A stretch of DNA of 21,128 nucleotides from Bacteroidales bacterium (GTDB lineage: Bacteria; Bacteroidota; Bacteroidia; Bacteroidales; JAOZVK01). Shown in pieces: positions 7,193 through 14,473 of the stretch; positions within the stretch are counted from its first letter, which is position 1; the number at the start of each line of letters is the position of its first letter. The DNA is taken from NCBI GenBank assembly GCA_029938185.1, contig JAOZVK010000036.1, positions 1 to 21,128 on the forward strand, written 5' to 3'. The position numbers and the translations under genes were made by a program. The notes under the pieces were generated by a model. It was given only the letters and a program-made list of their open reading frames with translations. It did not search any database and was not told the DNA's origin.

Positions 7193-8974
7193 ATGAAACA
7201 TATAAATAAAGAAAGAGTAATAATTATAAACCAAGAGCTTGAAAAACAAATACTTTCATTACGAAATAAATCGGGTATATGGGAAGGAGAGCTTTCAGGA
7301 AGTGCATTATCTACAGCTGTTTCGGCTTTTGCTTTGTGGATGTACGATAAAGATAAATATAAAACGGAAATAGAAGCAGCTTATAAATGGTTGTCCGAAA
7401 ATATTAATGATGATGGTGCTTGGGGCGATACTATTGTTAATAAAAGTAATATGAGTACAAGTTTGTTATGTTGGGCTGCTTTATCAGTTGTTAAAAACAG
7501 ACCTGAGTTTGAAGAAACTATAAACAAAGTTGAAAACTGGCTAATAAAAAGACTGAAATCATTATCTCCTCAAAACATAAGTAGTGCGGTACTAAATCAT
7601 TATGAAACTGATAAAACATTTTCGGTTCCAATATTAACAATGTGTGCTTTAGCAGGACGTTTAGGAGAAAATGCTTGGGAGTTTGTTCCACAACTTCCAT
7701 TTCAATTTGCCGCCCTACCCGACCGATTTTTTAGAATATTAAACCTATCTGTTGTTAGTTATGCAATTCCTGCTTTAGTAGCTGTTGGTTTGGTAAAGTA
7801 CAAAAAAAGTGGTGGTAATTTTATTATTAGTACGATAAATAATTTTGTAAAACCTAAAGTTTTAAGAGTTTTATCGGAAAAACAACCAAGCAACGGAGGT
7901 TTTTTGGAAGCTGCACCATTAACTGGTTTTGTATTAATGAGTTTAGTAGGTGCAGGCGAAAAAAATTATCCTGTTTGTTCAAAAGCAGCAAGTTTCCTTA
8001 AATCATCAATAAGACCTGATGGCTGTACACCTATTGATACCAATCTATCGACATGGGTTACAACTCTGTCAGTAAATTCTTTAAGTGAAAAAACATTATC
8101 AAGTATTGATAAAAACGAAAACGAAAAAATTTATAATAGCCTACTAAATCAGCAATTTAAAGAAATACACCCTTTTACTAAAAGCAAGCCAGGAGGATGG
8201 GCATGGACAAATCTGCCTGGTGGAGCACCTGATGCCGATGATACAGCGGGAGCAATATTAGCATTAAAAAAACTTTCGAGTGGAAACCAAACAGGCTTAC
8301 ATGCAGCTTCGAAAGGAATAGAGTGGTTAATTGATTTACAAAATAATGATGGTGGATTTCCTACTTTTTGTAAAGGTTGGGGAAAACTACCTTTCGACAA
8401 AAGCTGTCCCGATATTACAGCACACACAATAAGGGCTATTTTAACTTGGAAATCTCAAATAGATAAAAAATTAGAAAAAAAAATTAATAAATCAATTTCG
8501 AAAGCTGTAATATATTTAAAATCTATTCAACATGAAAATGGCTCTTGTCTGCCACTTTGGTTTGGTAATGAAGATGATAAAAAACATCAAAATCCAGTTT
8601 ATGGTACTTCATTGGTATTATATGGTTTGATATATGCTCAAAAACAAGGAATAAAAAATTTAGAAAATATAATAAAAAAAGCTAGTGATTTTTTAGTATC
8701 TTCACAAAATAGCGATGGAGGATGGGGAGGTAGTTTGGGTGTAATATCTAGTATTGAGGAAACATCTTTAGCTGTAAGAGCACTCTCTGCGTCGGGCAAT
8801 GAATCACCTGTAAATAAAGGTATTGTATGGATTGTAAATAAAATAGAAGAAAATAAAACACTTAATGCCAGCCCTATAGGTTTGTATTTTGCATCGCTAT
8901 GGTATTACGAAAAAATGTATCCTTTGGTATTTGCAAATTCAGCTCTTAATGTATTTTTGAAAAATTTTTATTAA
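7193..8974 (+). CDS. Class II terpene cyclase, squalene-hopene cyclase family
   Basis: This 593-residue protein belongs to the squalene/oxidosqualene cyclase superfamily, which folds linear isoprenoids into polycycles by protonating a terminal double bond. The catalytic acid motif is present as PDADDT with Asp347-x-Asp349-Asp350. Repeated QW-type motifs run through the alpha/alpha barrels, for example LQNNDGGF (Gln383) and SQNSDGGWGG (Gln505 to Trp511). The N-terminal GIWEGELSGSALSTA segment is reminiscent of the WxGEL region of hopene cyclases. It is somewhat shorter than standard hopene cyclases (about 630 residues or more). No squalene synthase or hopanoid tailoring gene flanks it, so the substrate is open: squalene, or a shorter or longer polyprenyl chain. 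No signal peptide; such enzymes are monotopic membrane proteins. Confidence 0.87.
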   Translation: MKHINKERVIIINQELEKQILSLRNKSGIWEGELSGSALSTAVSAFALWMYDKDKYKTEIEAAYKWLSENINDDGAWGDTIVNKSNMSTSLLCWAALSVVKNRPEFEETINKVENWLIKRLKSLSPQNISSAVLNHYETDKTFSVPILTMCALAGRLGENAWEFVPQLPFQFAALPDRFFRILNLSVVSYAIPALVAVGLVKYKKSGGNFIISTINNFVKPKVLRVLSEKQPSNGGFLEAAPLTGFVLMSLVGAGEKNYPVCSKAASFLKSSIRPDGCTPIDTNLSTWVTTLSVNSLSEKTLSSIDKNENEKIYNSLLNQQFKEIHPFTKSKPGGWAWTNLPGGAPDADDTAGAILALKKLSSGNQTGLHAASKGIEWLIDLQNNDGGFPTFCKGWGKLPFDKSCPDITAHTIRAILTWKSQIDKKLEKKINKSISKAVIYLKSIQHENGSCLPLWFGNEDDKKHQNPVYGTSLVLYGLIYAQKQGIKNLENIIKKASDFLVSSQNSDGGWGGSLGVISSIEETSLAVRALSASGNESPVNKGIVWIVNKIEENKTLNASPIGLYFASLWYYEKMYPLVFANSALNVFLKNFY

Positions 8975-8984
8975 TAGATAAAAG

Positions 8985-9015
8985 ACCTTACAAAACTCGG
9001 CTACCCATGTAAGGT
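8985..9015. terminator. Stem-loop after the terpene cyclase gene
   Basis: ACCTTAC (8985-8991) pairs with GTAAGGT (9009-9015) across a 17-base loop, 11 bases after the cyclase stop. A T-rich tract follows only after a gap (around 9027), so it is a weak terminator candidate. Confidence 0.3.
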
Positions 9016-9148
9016 TGAATACTCTTGTTTTTCAAGTGGTTACAACCATAAAGTTAATTTGCATCAAACTTTGTGTAACTTTGCAGTTAAAAAGCGTCTA
9101 ACTTAAAACTGGTAGCCCAAAACTCTTTAAAAAACCATGAGTTCAAAG

Positions 9149-9255
9149 TAAGTACTGTTACAAAAAAATTTCCGACATTTATCTATTCATAACTCACAAA
9201 TTGAATTGTCTTTGTATTAATGCGTAAGCAACTATAAATAGGTCGAAGACCTTAA
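9149..9255 (-). repeat. R1 repeat, copy abutting the cyclase-HD gene stop
   Basis: This is the best match to the copy at 6970-7075. It carries the exact core GCGTAAGCAA at 9222-9231 and the hairpin end AGGTCGAAGACCT at 9240-9252. On the minus strand the repeat begins TAAGGTCTTCGACC, and its TAA is the stop codon of the adenylate cyclase gene. Confidence 0.75.
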
Positions 9256-10652
9256 AATATTGATTTTTTTATTCTATCTATTTGATTTTGTTTATTAACT
9301 TCTCTTAGATTATTTGCAGTACTGGTAAAAAACTGATGTACAGATAAAAATTTTACTTGAATTTTATTCCAGTCATTTAGTGAACCCATTTTGTTTTGGG
9401 CTTTAAGCTCTTCGTATAATGTATTAGATACTGGAATAAAATCACTACGTCCCAAGTAATCCAAATCAGAATCGCAAATAATTTTTTGTAGCAATGTTTT
9501 TGGTGTTGGAGGTAATTTTGTTGCCATTATTATATTACAAATTTTATCTATTTGGCTTTCAGAATAATTAAAATTTGGTAAATATTGACGAGCTATTTGA
9601 GTTCCAAAATACTCATGATTATCATATCCAATAGTATGACCAGCATCGTGAAAAAGTGCTGCTGTTTTGAGCAATAAAATTGCTTCATCATCTACTCCTT
9701 CGCCATAACCAATTAATTCGGCTTGATTTACAACATCAATAGTATGCTTGTAATTGTGATAATATAAAAATTCGGGTAATTCTTTTTCGAGTTTATCAAG
9801 TATAATTTCTTGTAAATCGGTAAATTGACGAAGATTATATTTTATCCTAAAAATATCATTTGGTTGTATACCTATTTTTCTATCAAGCGAATATTGTTTT
9901 TTGAGTCGCTTTACATAATACATTTGAAGATTTCCCATATATTTTGCAGGTATTTTACCATGATATTCTAAAATAAAATATTCTTTAACAAGCTCATATG
10001 TCATTACCGAAATATTTATCTTGCTAATATCGCTAGACGATGCCATTCTAGTAGCAATATTTACAGTATCACCTTTTAAATCATATGAAATTCTTTTTTT
10101 ACCTGATACAGTTGCAGTAACAGGTCCTGTATGAATACCTATTCTTAAATCCCAGAACTCTTTATTATTATTATTATATTCTACTTTCAATTCGTTGATA
10201 TATTCTTTCATTTCCAAAGCAGCAAGTACAACATCTATTGGATTGGTAATGTTTTTTATAGGTACACCTCCCGCAATCATATATGCATCACCAATAGTTT
10301 TTATTTTTTGTATTTTATATTTTTTTACAATGTTCTCAAAATGTAAAAATATTTCATCTAACTCATCAATAGCATCTCCGCTATTAGTTTGTTCTGATAT
10401 TTTTTTAAACCCTTGTATATCCAGATATAAAACTGTTGCCATTCTAAAACGCAGATTTTTTGATTTCATCTGTGCTTTTATATCCTTTGGTAGTAAATTA
10501 GCTGGAAGTTTTGCTAAAATTTTTTGATATGCTTCATTTTCTTTTTGAAGCTTATCATGTTTTTTGCTAATATCTTTAATTTGGTCGTTTAGTTCTTTAT
10601 TTTCTTTTATAAGACTAGCAATCCTAAAAACTAATTCTTTTTGATCTTCCAT
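9252..10652 (-). CDS. Class III adenylate cyclase fused to HD phosphohydrolase/phosphodiesterase-like domain
   Basis: This 466-residue soluble protein joins two opposing activities. Residues 1-55 are a coiled coil. A class III nucleotide cyclase domain follows at about 68-250: metal aspartates Asp78 (LYLDIQGF) and Asp122 (GDAYMI), adenine-selecting Lys118 (KTIGD) and Asp191 (YDLKGD), and transition-state Asn198 and Arg202 (TVNIATRM). All are present, so adenylate cyclase activity is expected. An HD domain at about 280-420 has YHNYKHT (His299, His303), FHDAGH (His335-Asp336) and CDSDLDYLG (Asp394/Asp396); the YHNxxHtxDV pattern resembles cyclic nucleotide phosphodiesterases. I prefer ATG 10652, which starts at MEDQKEL; an upstream TTG at 10685 would add 11 residues. 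A sensor domain is absent. Confidence 0.87.
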   Translation of the reverse strand: MEDQKELVFRIASLIKENKELNDQIKDISKKHDKLQKENEAYQKILAKLPANLLPKDIKAQMKSKNLRFRMATVLYLDIQGFKKISEQTNSGDAIDELDEIFLHFENIVKKYKIQKIKTIGDAYMIAGGVPIKNITNPIDVVLAALEMKEYINELKVEYNNNNKEFWDLRIGIHTGPVTATVSGKKRISYDLKGDTVNIATRMASSSDISKINISVMTYELVKEYFILEYHGKIPAKYMGNLQMYYVKRLKKQYSLDRKIGIQPNDIFRIKYNLRQFTDLQEIILDKLEKELPEFLYYHNYKHTIDVVNQAELIGYGEGVDDEAILLLKTAALFHDAGHTIGYDNHEYFGTQIARQYLPNFNYSESQIDKICNIIMATKLPPTPKTLLQKIICDSDLDYLGRSDFIPVSNTLYEELKAQNKMGSLNDWNKIQVKFLSVHQFFTSTANNLREVNKQNQIDRIKKSIF

Positions 10653-10690
10653 ATTCCAATTATCTTTATTAATTGTACAAAGCAATTATA

Positions 10691-10722
10691 CTTTCAATGG
10701 TTCAATTATTCAATGATACAAT
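10691..10722. repeat. R3 repeat (TTCAATGG family)
   Basis: CTTTCAATGGTTCAATTATT, then CAATGATACAAT. The same words occur at 15656-15687, and the TTCAATGG unit is expanded in tandem at the window's right end. It lies directly upstream of the cyclase-HD gene start and abuts an R2 copy. Confidence 0.65.
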
Positions 10723-10723
10723 A

Positions 10724-10806
10724 TTAAAACAACACTTTTGTTTTTTTTATTATGCTGTTTATCAAGCGTAAGCAAAATTGTTAATTATCCATTGTTCATT
10801 ACTTAA
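10724..10806. repeat. R2 repeat, copy b
   Basis: AACAACACTTTTGTTTTTTT, then CTGTTTATCAAGCGTAAGCA (core 10766-10775) and TTAATTATCCATTGTTCATT. It is almost identical to the inverted copy at 20345-20438. It lies between two minus-strand genes. Confidence 0.75.
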
Positions 10807-10917
10807 AAAAACTTATGACTTGTTTCACTAGCATAGTTGTTATTTGCTTTATATGTGCAATACATATGCCAAAAAAAATAAATTTATAAAAACAACATAA
10901 CAAATACTATTCAACTG

Positions 10918-11811
10918 TTATATATTTATATATTTAAATTTCAGTATATTAGCATGCTCATTTTTACCTTCATTAGAAATATACATATCTCCATTAGGTG
11001 AAAAACAAATGCCTTCGGGTTGCGAAAATATATTTTTATCAAGTTGTTTTATAGACATTATTTCTCCCTCAGAATCAAGTTCTATTAAAAGCTTACCAAC
11101 AGTACCAATAACAAATAAAGTATTGGTTTTAGGATTAATTGCTAAACCTGATATTCTAAATGATTTATCTCCTCCCATTTTATCAAGCTCTTTTAAGTCT
11201 ATTGTTCGATAAAGTTCAATTTCTGAATTTAAGTCATCTAATTTTTTTTGATAAATAGCTCTTTTCTTTTTCAAAGATTTATCTTCTTTATTAATTTTTG
11301 CTTTTCCTTTGCAAGCAATCAAAAGACTATTGTTTGATTTATTATAAGCAAGACCCTCTGCATCATTTTTTGAAGTCAATAATGTTTTATGAATATCAAC
11401 TTTATAATCTTCACTATCATAATTGTTTATAACGAATAACGTTCCATCACTTCTCAAAATATAAGCTTTATCATCTATAAGCTCAATATCTTCATAATCA
11501 CCTTCATCTCCAAAGTTTGTTGTTTTTATTACTTCATTTTTATTTTCATCAAAAATATATAGTATACCTAATTCATCTTGTACACAGGCTATTTTTCCTT
11601 TTCCAATATAACTTATGCCCGAAATCTCAACTAATTCCTGTGGTAATTCATATTTTTTATCAGGATTATCCAAATTGTAATAGAAATTGGTATTTATGTT
11701 TGTATTATCCATATCATCTGTATAATTATCGTTTTGATTATTTGTATTACACGAATGTACAATAAATAACAATAATATTGAAATTTTTATATATAATTTT
11801 TTCGGTTTCAT
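10918..11811 (-). CDS. SdiA-regulated-family lipoprotein (beta-propeller)
   Basis: This 297-residue protein has a lipoprotein signal peptide with a lipobox ending LFIVHSC, so Cys21 would be acylated and the protein anchored in the envelope. The mature part has the repeating beta-blade pattern of the SdiA-regulated family: ELVEISGISYIGKGKIACVQ, DELGILYIFDENKNEVIKT, YEDIELIDDKAYILRSDGTL, DAEGLAYNKSNNSLLIACKG, SFRISGLAINPKTNTLFVIG and QPEGICFSPNGDMYISNEG. Such proteins are common in Bacteroidota; the biochemical role is not established and may involve ligand or phosphate-ester binding. It is transcribed in the same direction as the cyclase gene, but 265 bases holding R2 and R3 repeats separate the two. 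Confidence 0.85.
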   Translation of the reverse strand: MKPKKLYIKISILLLFIVHSCNTNNQNDNYTDDMDNTNINTNFYYNLDNPDKKYELPQELVEISGISYIGKGKIACVQDELGILYIFDENKNEVIKTTNFGDEGDYEDIELIDDKAYILRSDGTLFVINNYDSEDYKVDIHKTLLTSKNDAEGLAYNKSNNSLLIACKGKAKINKEDKSLKKKRAIYQKKLDDLNSEIELYRTIDLKELDKMGGDKSFRISGLAINPKTNTLFVIGTVGKLLIELDSEGEIMSIKQLDKNIFSQPEGICFSPNGDMYISNEGKNEHANILKFKYINI

Positions 11812-11837
11812 TCGTTATTATATTAAAATTAAGTAAT

Positions 11838-11934
11838 TAAGGTCTTCGACCTATTTGAGGTTGCTTACGCATTCTGATAATATGTAGTTTAACAAAATAT
11901 AAATATTGAAAAACTTTTGTTAAACTACTTAATA
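11838..11934 (+). repeat. R1 repeat, copy in the divergent region
   Basis: TAAGGTCTTCGACCTATTTG, the exact core TTGCTTACGC at 11861-11870, then TAGTTTAACAAAATATAAAT and GAAAAACTTTTGTTAAACTA. The TTTAACA and TGTTAAA words make an inner inverted repeat. It lies between the lipoprotein gene (minus) and the coiled-coil lipoprotein gene (plus). The rest of 11935-12020 is A+T-rich with nothing I can name. Confidence 0.7.
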
Positions 11935-12019
11935 AGTATGTTTATGTAATTTAAAATCTCAAAATAATGCATAAATTAGAGGTTTTAAAAATATTTTTTT
12001 TTAATATTTTAAATAAAAA

Positions 12020-12079
12020 CCACTTTCATTGACAAATATATAATAAAAATATATTTAGTTCGTATATTTGTGTGAAAGT
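12020..12079. promoter_or_regulatory. Paired inverted -7 boxes in a dyad (divergent promoter candidate)
   Basis: An imperfect inverted repeat links ACTTTCATTGACAAATATA (around 12022-12040) with TATATTTGTGTGAAAGT (12063-12079). It places a TATATTTG box on each strand: plus at 12063-12070, 45 bases before the ATG at 12115, and minus at 12033-12040, facing the lipoprotein gene 222 bases away. The dyad could also be an operator. No convincing -33 box is seen for either. Confidence 0.4.
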
Positions 12080-12114
12080 TTTATTTTTTTAATTTTATAC
12101 AAAAGAAAATTGAT

Positions 12115-12789
12115 ATGAGAAATTTTAGTATTAAACACATAATTGGTAATAGTTTAGTTTTTTATCTGTTAATAGCTACAATAACTTTTAGTAGTTCTTG
12201 CAAAACTAGTGAAAAAGTTGTTGATAAAGATAAAGAAAAAAAAGAGTTAATAACAAAAACAAAAATAACTTTAAACAAGTTATTAAGTAAAGAATGTACA
12301 AAAACACTTGAAGAAAAAGAAAAAATATTGAAAGATATTAAAACTAAAAATATTGAAGATGCTGAAGTAAAAGTTTTAATAAAAAAGTTAGAAACAAAAA
12401 TCTCGTCTGAGAAAGAAACAATAAAAAAGAAAAAAGAAGAAGACGAAAGAATACGCAGAGAAAAAGAAAAAGCTGATGCTGAAAGACGTGCAAGAGAAGC
12501 TCAACCAAGATATAAACTAAACAAGTTTTTTAAAGAAATCATTAATGCTACTGATAACAAAACAGCAGGAATAAAAATAAATGAAGCTTTGGATTTGTTT
12601 GTTTCCGAAAGTTCAAATGTACTTATTATTGTTGGTGAAGATGGTGACGAAATTGACTATGATAAGCCAACAAATATTAGGAAGTATCTTAATTATTTGA
12701 AAGACCAAAAAAAGAATTTAAATAAAATTGAAAAAATTGTTTTCGATAAAAATAAGAAAATAAAAACATTAGTATTGAGAAAAAAATAA
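12115..12789 (+). CDS. Coiled-coil lipoprotein of unknown function
   Basis: This 224-residue protein starts with a signal peptide ending in a lipobox (FSSSC, Cys29), so it is probably a lipoprotein. Residues 35-130 are a very charged Lys/Glu coiled coil. The C-terminal 90 residues (from RYKLNKFFKEI) form a small domain: an IKINEALDLFVSESSNVLII segment, then IRKYLNYLKDQKKNLNKI. I see the same pattern (IxxALxLF ... V ... I+xYLxxL ... Y/L-x-K-I) in the exported proteins at 15068-15649 and at the N-terminus of the leucine-rich repeat protein. The stop codon TAA (12787-12789) is the first three bases of an R1 repeat, so the C-terminus may have been set by the repeat. I do not recognise a named family. 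Confidence 0.75.
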   Translation: MRNFSIKHIIGNSLVFYLLIATITFSSSCKTSEKVVDKDKEKKELITKTKITLNKLLSKECTKTLEEKEKILKDIKTKNIEDAEVKVLIKKLETKISSEKETIKKKKEEDERIRREKEKADAERRAREAQPRYKLNKFFKEIINATDNKTAGIKINEALDLFVSESSNVLIIVGEDGDEIDYDKPTNIRKYLNYLKDQKKNLNKIEKIVFDKNKKIKTLVLRKK

Positions 12790-12915
12790 GGTCTTCGACC
12801 TATTTATTAACTATTGGCTGCATAATATTAGGTTAATTTCTTATTATTAGCCTAATAATATGCAATTTAACAAATATAAATGTTGAAAAACTTTTGTTAG
12901 ACTATTTAAGTTAGC
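12787..12915 (+). repeat. R1 repeat with internal hairpin variant
   Basis: The copy starts TAAGGTCTTCGACCTATTTA, the TAA being the upstream gene's stop. Instead of the TTGCTTACGC core it carries an 18-bp near-perfect stem: TGCATAATATTAGGTTAA (12819-12836) with TTAGCCTAATAATATGCA (12847-12864). It then rejoins the family with CAATTTAACAAATATAAATG and GAAAAACTTTTGTTAGACTA. AATATGCAATTTAACAA (12857-12873) also occurs at 7074-7090. Confidence 0.65.
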
Positions 12916-12921
12916 TTATCA

Positions 12922-13012
12922 TATAAAATCGACACTTTGTAAAATTGTAATTTTGGCGTAAGTAAAATTATCAATTGTCCATTGCAGATTGTCAATTACT
13001 TAATACTTGATA
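12922..13012 (+). repeat. R2 repeat, diverged copy c
   Basis: ATAAAATCGACACTTTG, a core variant GCGTAAGTAA (12956-12965, one mismatch) and TATCAATTGTCCATTGCAG. It ends 15 bases before the ATPase start, so the ATPase promoter or leader must lie in or next to the repeat. Confidence 0.55.
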
Positions 13013-13027
13013 TAAAAGATATATTTT

Positions 13028-14473
13028 ATGAAAATAAAAATAGAAAATATTGGACCAATAAAAAATATTGAATTTGATTTTTCAAAAAATATTCAACTCA
13101 TTTTTGGAAAAAATAACATAGGAAAATCTTATTCTGTAAATATTATTTATTGTTTTATAAAAAGTTTTATTGAAAATAAAAGATTAAATATTGAAACAAA
13201 TTCATCACATAGGGGATTAGATTTTCAAAAAGAGTTTGGTGATGATAAAAGCATAAATAAATTTGAAAAGTATATTCAAAAAATGGTAAAAGAATATACA
13301 GAAATAAATATTAATCATTATGCTGAAGACATTGTAAAACATATAATTTCAATCTCTTTCTTAAAAGACTTTCAAGCAATGTTTTCTACTATTGTTTCTT
13401 CCGAAAAAAATATCAAAAACCAATATTCAAATAAAGAAGGGCTGATTACAATTGATTTAGAACAAATAATATTTTCTATTGAAATCAATGATGACGGACA
13501 TTTTTCAATCAAAGACTTAAAATTTCAAAAGAATTATGAACTAAAGTCTGATGACAAAGGTTTTGATGTTTATCGTAACGAAAAACTAATTTTTTCATGC
13601 GACCATGATGCTATTGCTCTTGTCGAAAACATAATATCACGTATTATTGCTCAAATAAATATTTATATAGATAATATATATTTTTTACCTGCATTTCGCT
13701 CTGGTTTATACCCTGCCATAAATTCGTTCAGCCCAATAATTGCAGAATTAACAAAAAATAGATATTTCATTACCAATAGAAAAATTGAACTGCCTACTTT
13801 ATCTGAAATTACATCAAGCTACTATATTGCTTTATCAACTTTAAATAAAAATATTAGTGATGAAAATTTTAATATTTTAGCAAAAAAGATAGAAAAAAAA
13901 TTACTAAAAGGTGAAGTTAAATATGATGCAAAAGAAAGAAAATTATACTACATTCCTGAAAATACAAAATTAAAACTTGAATTATCAGAAACGTCTTCAA
14001 TGGTGGCTGAAATTTCACCTATTGTAACTTATTTAAGATATATACTGACACGAGGATTTTCAAACGATGAAATTAAAATTAGAAGAAATTCAGAGGTTGA
14101 TGATTATGTTAAAACAGAAAAAACAAACCTGATTATAATAGAAGAACCAGAAGCTCATTTACATCCGGAAGCACAGATAGTTCTTATGGAAATATTCGCT
14201 GAATTATCAAAACAGGATATAAAACTGATTATTACCTCGCATAGCAATTATATGTTTAATAAATTGGGCAATTTAATTTTAGAAAATAAATTAAATTACC
14301 AAACAATTGAAAGTTATCACTTGAAAATGACAGAAGAAGGAAGTGTTAATCTTGATGATATGATTGTAAGCAAAGAAGGTATTGAGGATTGTAATTTTGT
14401 TGATGTTTCTGAAAAATTGTATGAAGAAAGAATGAACTTATTTGAAAAGCTTGAAAATAATGCTACTGAATAA
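13028..14473 (+). CDS. ABC/OLD-like P-loop ATPase (AAA_15/AAA_21 type), first gene of a two-gene module
   Basis: This 481-residue protein has the ABC-ATPase head architecture found in OLD, RecF and SMC relatives. It begins directly with a strand-loop lead (MKIKIENIGPIKNIEFDF), then Walker A FGKNNIGKS (Gly27 to Ser34). A long central insertion (about 60-330) separates this from a signature-like ELSETSSMVAEISPIVTYL, Walker B LIIIEEPEAHLHPEAQ (Glu372-Glu373) and the switch TSHSNYM (His405). About 75 residues follow with no TOPRIM motifs, so it lacks the nuclease half of OLD proteins. The downstream gene overlaps the end by 14 bases, indicating coupled translation and probably a complex. Such ATPases commonly act as sensors or regulators paired with a toxic effector in anti-phage systems; that role is inferred here. 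Confidence 0.87.
   Translation: MKIKIENIGPIKNIEFDFSKNIQLIFGKNNIGKSYSVNIIYCFIKSFIENKRLNIETNSSHRGLDFQKEFGDDKSINKFEKYIQKMVKEYTEININHYAEDIVKHIISISFLKDFQAMFSTIVSSEKNIKNQYSNKEGLITIDLEQIIFSIEINDDGHFSIKDLKFQKNYELKSDDKGFDVYRNEKLIFSCDHDAIALVENIISRIIAQINIYIDNIYFLPAFRSGLYPAINSFSPIIAELTKNRYFITNRKIELPTLSEITSSYYIALSTLNKNISDENFNILAKKIEKKLLKGEVKYDAKERKLYYIPENTKLKLELSETSSMVAEISPIVTYLRYILTRGFSNDEIKIRRNSEVDDYVKTEKTNLIIIEEPEAHLHPEAQIVLMEIFAELSKQDIKLIITSHSNYMFNKLGNLILENKLNYQTIESYHLKMTEEGSVNLDDMIVSKEGIEDCNFVDVSEKLYEERMNLFEKLENNATE

Noticed and set aside
9076..9083. TAACTTTG as a promoter between the converging terpene cyclase and cyclase-HD genes
   Set aside because: It matches the -7 consensus, but it would point into the end of an oppositely oriented gene and has no spaced -33 box or downstream gene.
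10195..10527. 110-residue plus-strand frame opposite the cyclase domain
   Set aside because: Antisense shadow of a gene with intact catalytic motifs.
14442..14459. TTG start for the nuclease-like gene
   Set aside because: An ATG 18 bases downstream gives a clean start and still overlaps the ATPase gene.
13028..14473. Calling the ATPase a full OLD-family nuclease or Gabija GajA
   Set aside because: The C-terminal TOPRIM domain is missing and no UvrD-like helicase gene follows.
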